From NCBI GenBank assembly GCA_950106755.1, contig OX467087.1:20154047-20218046 (forward strand): a stretch of DNA of 64,000 bases, read 5' to 3'. Under the pieces are notes generated by a model. That model made no database searches and was not told where the DNA came from. It saw only the letters and a list, made by a program, of their open reading frames with translations. Below are positions 63,474 to 64,000 of the stretch, piece after piece. Source of the stretch: Climacium dendroides. Taxonomy: Eukaryota > Streptophyta > Bryopsida > Hypnales > Climaciaceae. The position numbers were made by a program, and so were the translations under genes. Every line of letters starts with the position of its first letter. Positions within the stretch are counted from its first letter, which is position 1.

Positions 63474-63845
63474 CCAAGAGCAAGCCAACAGTGGTAAAAC
63501 AAGAGAGGATGGTGGAAGAGTGACAACCAAGAACAAGCTAACAGTGGTAAGACAAGAAAGGATGGTGGAGGAGTGATCACCAAGAGCAAGCCAACACTGG
63601 TAAGACAAGAGAGGATGGTGGAAGAGTGACAACCAAGAGCAAGCTAACAGTGGTAAGATAAGAAAGGATGGTGGAGGAGTGATCGCCAAGAGCAAGCCAA
63701 CACTGGTAAGACAAGAGAGGATGGTGGAGGAGTGATCGCCAAGAGCAAGCCAACATTGGTAAGACAAGAGAGGATGGTGCAGGAGTGATCGCCAAGAGCA
63801 AGCCAACAGTGGTAAGACAAGAAAGGATGGTGGCCAAAAGGAACT
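63474..63845 (+). repeat. 53-bp minisatellite, seven copies
   Basis: Units begin at 63474, 63527, 63580, 63633, 63686, 63739 and 63792 with the core CCAAGAGCAAGCCAACA, GGTAAGACAAGAGAGGATGG and AGGAGTGATC. Early copies alternate between GAAGAGTGACAA and GAGGAGTGATC types, suggesting a 106-bp higher-order unit that later gave way to the second type. The period is not a multiple of 3, so the long minus-strand open frames here cycle through all phases and are not genes. Confidence 0.95.
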
Positions 63846-64000
63846 ATATATGAAGAAGAGCACAAATGAAAAGTAGCTCGATAGCTGGTAGGAGGATAAA
63901 CAATTGAGCTAAAATATAAACAACTCTTTGTGCCAAATGGTTACACATGTTTGAAGCATGTACAGGCCATTTTTTGAGTGCCAAATGGTTTATACCAAAT
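63846..64000. other. Window end, no feature seen
   Basis: This short AT-rich tail contains a duplicated GTGCCAAATGGTT word (near 63931 and 63979). Confidence 0.4.

Noticed and set aside
63351..63865. Long minus-strand open frames with repeated SLLHHPLLSYQCWLALGDH-like translation
   Set aside because: They fall on the 53-bp minisatellite, whose period is not a multiple of three, so all frames cycle through the same unit. Purine bias on the + strand removes stops on the other strand.

Overview
The window looks like nuclear DNA of a land plant. It has spliced genes with many short GT-AG introns, a plastid-type protein gene, and GC-richer genes set as islands in AT-rich, repeat-filled intergenic DNA. 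Compact introns and the character of the proteins suggest a non-seed plant, perhaps bryophyte-like, but I cannot fix the lineage from sequence alone. No rRNA, tRNA or CRISPR array was recognised.

Layout. 1-4.98 kb is AT-rich DNA with a degenerate array of short recurring words. 5.39-10.53 kb (+) is a complete 18-exon gene for DNA polymerase alpha subunit B (POLA2), with E2F-like sites upstream. 10.9-13.4 kb is dispersed and tandem repeat DNA. 13.9-16.28 kb (-) is a 4-exon gene for a glycine-rich, probably plastid, membrane protein; copies of one ~150-bp repeat flank it in opposite orientations. 17.34-17.62 kb is a 46-bp minisatellite. 19.68-24.22 kb (+) is a complete 11-exon gene for the FG nucleoporin NUP54. 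26-45.4 kb holds two tail-to-tail genes for a polypyrimidine tract-binding protein (PTB), lying in a large inverted duplication. 45.4-64 kb is mostly AT-rich and holds MITE-like hairpins, a GC-richer island of unclear nature, a small RPL18a-like membrane protein gene with two decayed partial copies, a ~570-bp-arm palindrome and a 53-bp minisatellite.

The most striking feature is the PTB pair. Positions 28753-33635 and 37825-42707 pair as reverse complements about one centre (coordinates sum to 71460), apparently without mismatch or indel over 4,883 bp. On both sides the similarity continues but is clearly diverged: roughly 80-85% (by eye) over about 2.5 kb of promoter, 5' leader, exon 1 and intron 1, and 24 of 27 bases at the inner end. 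The perfect tract is therefore nested inside an older inverted duplication. That is the expected mark of gene conversion between inverted paralogues, or of assembly collapse. Exons 2 to the stop are identical, while promoters and leaders differ.

The genes do not form a pathway. They are housekeeping genes for replication priming (POLA2), nuclear transport (NUP54) and RNA processing (PTB). All exon coordinates were derived by hand from splice signals, reading phase and recognisable family sequence; no similarity search was run.
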